NCBI GenBank assembly: GCA_937890655.1
Contig: CALADT010000042.1
Location: forward strand, 1-6,546
DNA from: an uncultured Mucispirillum sp.
GTDB lineage: Bacteria > Chrysiogenota > Deferribacteres > Deferribacterales > Mucispirillaceae
Direction of reading: 5' to 3'
DNA length: 6,546 nucleotides
A program made the position numbers and the translations under genes. The notes under the pieces are model-generated. The model was given only the letters and a program-made list of their open reading frames with translations, had not been told where the DNA came from and made no database searches. Shown here one piece after another: positions 3,610-6,546 of this stretch (position 1 is its first letter; every line of letters starts with the position of its first letter).

Positions 3610-6546
3610 TTACCTTGTTGAACGCTTTATTTTATAAACAGCATCTTTTAAATCATCTATTAATGGGTAAATATCATCATTTATACCACTATCAAGATTA
3701 GATTTAATTTTTTCAAGAATATCCACTGTTCTATGAAAAGAAAAATTACTAGACATAGTAATAAGCTTTTCTATGATATAGTAAGATGAACCCTCGTTTA
3801 ACTCCCTTACTGCACCAGTTAAGTTTTGTATATAATGCCATGCACTGTTACAGTAATCGTTAATTACATTGTAGATTTCCTCAGTATTATCTGTTTGCAA
3901 ATATGAAGATACACCATTTATAATCTCATTTTTTATAGATGGTTCTTCTTCAAATAAATACCTGCCTAAAACGGACTCTAATTTTGATTTAACTATTGGT
4001 TTTGCTATAAAATCATCCATTCCAACACTGTGGTAACTTTCAATATCTTCTTTTATTTCATTAGCTGTTAAGGCCACAATAGGAGTATGGAACATATTAT
4101 GTTCTTTTTCATACTTAATAATCTCTCTTGTAGCTTCCATACCGTCCATAAGTGGCATATATATATCCATGAATATTATATCATATTTATTCTGCATATA
4201 TTTTTCAAGTGCTAACTGACCGTTTTCCACACTGTCTACATTTAAGCCCATATTTGTAAGGAGCATTTCTGCAAGTTTTAAGTTTACATCGTTATCATCT
4301 ACAAGTAACACATTACCTGTAAACGTATGATGTTTTAATTTTTTATTTTTAGTTGTAATTATTTTATTTTCACCTTTTATGGCAGCTAATGTATCCATTA
4401 ATTTAGTTATGGTAAAAGGTGGAGTAACATGGAAAATATTATTTCCTTTTAATGACATAACTTTATTGCTGTGTGGTGATATGGTAAATAATATATATGT
4501 TTTATTATGATATTCATTAATAATTGATGAAATAAAATCATAGTCATTATGATCACAGTTAATAGCTATTATGTTATTTGTATCATCAAGTAAATCATTT
4601 TTATCATAGGAATATTTTACTTTTGTTTTAATATTTTTAAAGTATTCTTCATATAATTCCTTATGTGAACAATCTTTATTACAATCAAATAATAATATTT
4701 TCACATCACTACAATCTTTTTTACTTCTTTGTTCTTCTTTATGGGCAACAGGTAAATCAAGAGTGAAATAAAACTCACTACCCTCACCGTATTCGCTATA
4801 TAGGTTTAGTTTAGAGTTCATAGCAGAAGTAAGGCTTTGTGATATGGCAAGCCCTAACCCACTACCACCATATTTACGAGATATGGAAACATCTGCCTGT
4901 GCATAGGCGTTCATTATGATGTTTTGCTGGTCTTTTGAGATACCTATACCTGTATCTTTAACAGAAATACGCACTCTGCAACTATCATCATTTTGGGAAA
5001 TAATAGAAACCCGTAAAATAACTCTGCCACCTTCATCTGTAAATTTTATAGCATTTGAAAGTAGGTTTGTAATAATTTGCCTAATGCGTAATGGGTCCCC
5101 CACAAGATATTTTGGCATTTCCACACTGAAAAAACAAAAAAGTAGTATATTTTTATCCATAGCACGAGCAGCATATATAGATGCAGAATCTTCAAAAACG
5201 TTCCATGCATTAAAATCAATATTTTCTAACTGCATACTGCCACTTTCTATTTTAGAAAAGTCAAGAATATCATCCATTATACTAAATAAGTTTTCTGAGC
5301 TAGCACTAATTATTTTTACGTATTCTTTTTGTGCTTTGTTTAACTGCGTATCTTTAAGTAAATCAATAAACCCTATAATACCATTAAGTGGTGTCCTTAT
5401 TTCATGGCTCATATTAGCAAGAAATTCACTTTTTGTTCTTTCTGCATCTTTTGCTCTTGTTAGTGCTGTATGAAGTTCGTTTTCCTTTTGTTTGCGGTTA
5501 GAAGAATCCCTTAAAATATAAAGAATACTTAACTTACCTTTATATATTATTTTTGAAATGGATAAATCCACAGGAAACCTAGTTTTATCATGCTTTATAG
5601 CCTCTATTTCTATGGTTTTACCCTCTTGAGTGTCCGATAATACAACATTTTTATACTCTTGAGAGAAAATATTAGGCACAACCGGTTTACCTACAAGCTC
5701 CACATAGTCCACTTCAAAAAGCTGTTCAAAGGATTTATTTACAAGTAACACATCATTATTTTCATCAGCAATTAAAACAGCATCATAAGCGTTTGAAAAT
5801 ATTTTATGAAACATGGCGATATTTTCTTGAGAGTGCTGTTCTGCCTCATAACGTTCTGTAATATTAACCCCTATTGCTGTAATAAATAAGGCTTGATGAC
5901 CGTCTTTTAAATCTCTGCCTGTAAATGTAGAAAAATTCCACTCTACATATACTGCCTTGTTATTAAACATGTTTGATGATATAAAATGGGGAATATTTTC
6001 GTTACCTTCCCTAAGTAATGACATAATATATGCAACACGTCGCCTATACTCCACAGGTAAAAAATTTTCATATTTTTCGCCGATAATCTTTCTATCAGGG
6101 TAAATTTTAGGCATTATGCTATTTGTTCTAATAATTTTATCATTCTCATCAATAATAAATATAAAAAACCCTTTAGAATCAAGTATATGGCCTATAAAAT
6201 CACGTTCTTCTTTTAATTCTTGGGAAATAACTGCTTGGTTAAATATGGATTCTTCCAGCTCTTTTTTAACGTGATATGTGTGCCTTTCATTCTCAACAAT
6301 AGTTTTTACCATAGATTCAAATGATGAAATAAGTTCATTAATTTCTTTATAACCACCCTTTAGTTTAGAAGATGAGTAATTGCCTTGAGATATTAACCTG
6401 CAAGATTTTTGCATACGTCTTATAGGGCTTGTAGTAAGATGCGCTAATAAATATGCAACACAAAGCAATATTATAAATAATGGAATAATCATATTACGCA
6501 TTAATGTTCTAATTTGGTCTAATTCGCTAGTATCTTCGCTCATATC
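3610..6546 (-). CDS. Hybrid sensor histidine kinase (HAMP-PAS-PAS-HisKA-HATPase-REC), 5' end cut by window edge
   Basis: Membrane sensor kinase that should autophosphorylate on a His and pass phosphate to its own receiver. Residues are numbered from the Met at 6543. The frame is open through the GAT codon before it, so the true start, and probably a first membrane helix and sensor domain, lie outside the window. Visible in order: one membrane helix (about 18-36), HAMP (about 37-85), coiled coil (85-115), PAS (about 115-232), PAS (about 242-350), HisKA with H-box MSHEIRTPLNG (H380), HATPase with N-box NLLSNAIKFT, DTGIGI (530-535) and GGSGLGL (559-565). A degenerate receiver-like segment follows (613-720), then an intact receiver (744-860: D749/D750, phospho-acceptor D793 in FMDIYMPLMDG, T826, K848). 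The last 90 residues look like an HPt helical bundle without its His. The stop is 4 nt before the HD-GYP gene, so the two are co-transcribed. The ligand sensed cannot be told. Confidence 0.95.
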   Translation of the reverse strand, partial: DMSEDTSELDQIRTLMRNMIIPLFIILLCVAYLLAHLTTSPIRRMQKSCRLISQGNYSSSKLKGGYKEINELISSFESMVKTIVENERHTYHVKKELEESIFNQAVISQELKEERDFIGHILDSKGFFIFIIDENDKIIRTNSIMPKIYPDRKIIGEKYENFLPVEYRRRVAYIMSLLREGNENIPHFISSNMFNNKAVYVEWNFSTFTGRDLKDGHQALFITAIGVNITERYEAEQHSQENIAMFHKIFSNAYDAVLIADENNDVLLVNKSFEQLFEVDYVELVGKPVVPNIFSQEYKNVVLSDTQEGKTIEIEAIKHDKTRFPVDLSISKIIYKGKLSILYILRDSSNRKQKENELHTALTRAKDAERTKSEFLANMSHEIRTPLNGIIGFIDLLKDTQLNKAQKEYVKIISASSENLFSIMDDILDFSKIESGSMQLENIDFNAWNVFEDSASIYAARAMDKNILLFCFFSVEMPKYLVGDPLRIRQIITNLLSNAIKFTDEGGRVILRVSIISQNDDSCRVRISVKDTGIGISKDQQNIIMNAYAQADVSISRKYGGSGLGLAISQSLTSAMNSKLNLYSEYGEGSEFYFTLDLPVAHKEEQRSKKDCSDVKILLFDCNKDCSHKELYEEYFKNIKTKVKYSYDKNDLLDDTNNIIAINCDHNDYDFISSIINEYHNKTYILFTISPHSNKVMSLKGNNIFHVTPPFTITKLMDTLAAIKGENKIITTKNKKLKHHTFTGNVLLVDDNDVNLKLAEMLLTNMGLNVDSVENGQLALEKYMQNKYDIIFMDIYMPLMDGMEATREIIKYEKEHNMFHTPIVALTANEIKEDIESYHSVGMDDFIAKPIVKSKLESVLGRYLFEEEPSIKNEIINGVSSYLQTDNTEEIYNVINDYCNSAWHYIQNLTGAVRELNEGSSYYIIEKLITMSSNFSFHRTVDILEKIKSNLDSGINDDIYPLIDDLKDAVYKIKRSTR

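Noticed and set aside
4916..5473. Open frame of 185 aa on the plus strand
   Set aside because: It lies antisense to the HisKA/HATPase core of the kinase, where conserved codons leave the opposite frame open. The product resembles no family I recognise.

Overview
This is a very AT-rich window in which every supported gene lies on the minus strand, so it is read from the right edge to the left. In transcription order it holds a large membrane hybrid sensor histidine kinase (cut by the right edge), a receiver + HD-GYP c-di-GMP phosphodiesterase 4 nt behind it, a Y-family translesion DNA polymerase, a small YolD-like protein, about 490 bp of gene-free sequence, and the first 16 codons of another gene running off the left edge.

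Right half (2565-6546): a signalling operon. The kinase has a membrane helix, HAMP, two PAS domains, an intact HisKA/HATPase core, one degenerate receiver-like segment, one intact receiver, and a C-terminal HPt-like helical segment with Glu where the phospho-His should be. Its partner has an intact HD-GYP domain, but its receiver lacks the Mg-binding acidic pair and the conserved Lys. The pair looks like a sensory input controlling c-di-GMP breakdown, but the residues do not trace a simple His-Asp-His-Asp relay.

Middle (958-2514): a DNA-damage tolerance cassette. A candidate promoter overlapped by a LexA-like palindrome precedes a UvrX/UmuC-type polymerase of the long clostridial kind, followed by a YolD-like partner. 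The main observation of the window is that the polymerase frame is broken near its 3' end. The conserved tail (FGKNAILKG ... QIGGHKA) is intact in the +1 frame, and its stop overlaps the yolD-like start codon as TAATG. An A7 tract lies in the interval where the frame must change. The cause could be a recent mutation, a homopolymer sequencing error, or slippage-dependent expression.

Organism: a low-GC bacterium. The polymerase/YolD pair is typical of Firmicutes (Clostridia) and their mobile elements. The hybrid kinase and receiver-HD-GYP pair would also fit a low-GC Gram-negative such as a member of Deferribacteres. The sequence alone does not settle this, and acquisition of the polymerase pair by transfer is possible. 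I see no tRNA, rRNA, CRISPR array or insertion sequence. Apart from the frame break and the degenerate signalling domains, the families are known, and I do not claim a new system.
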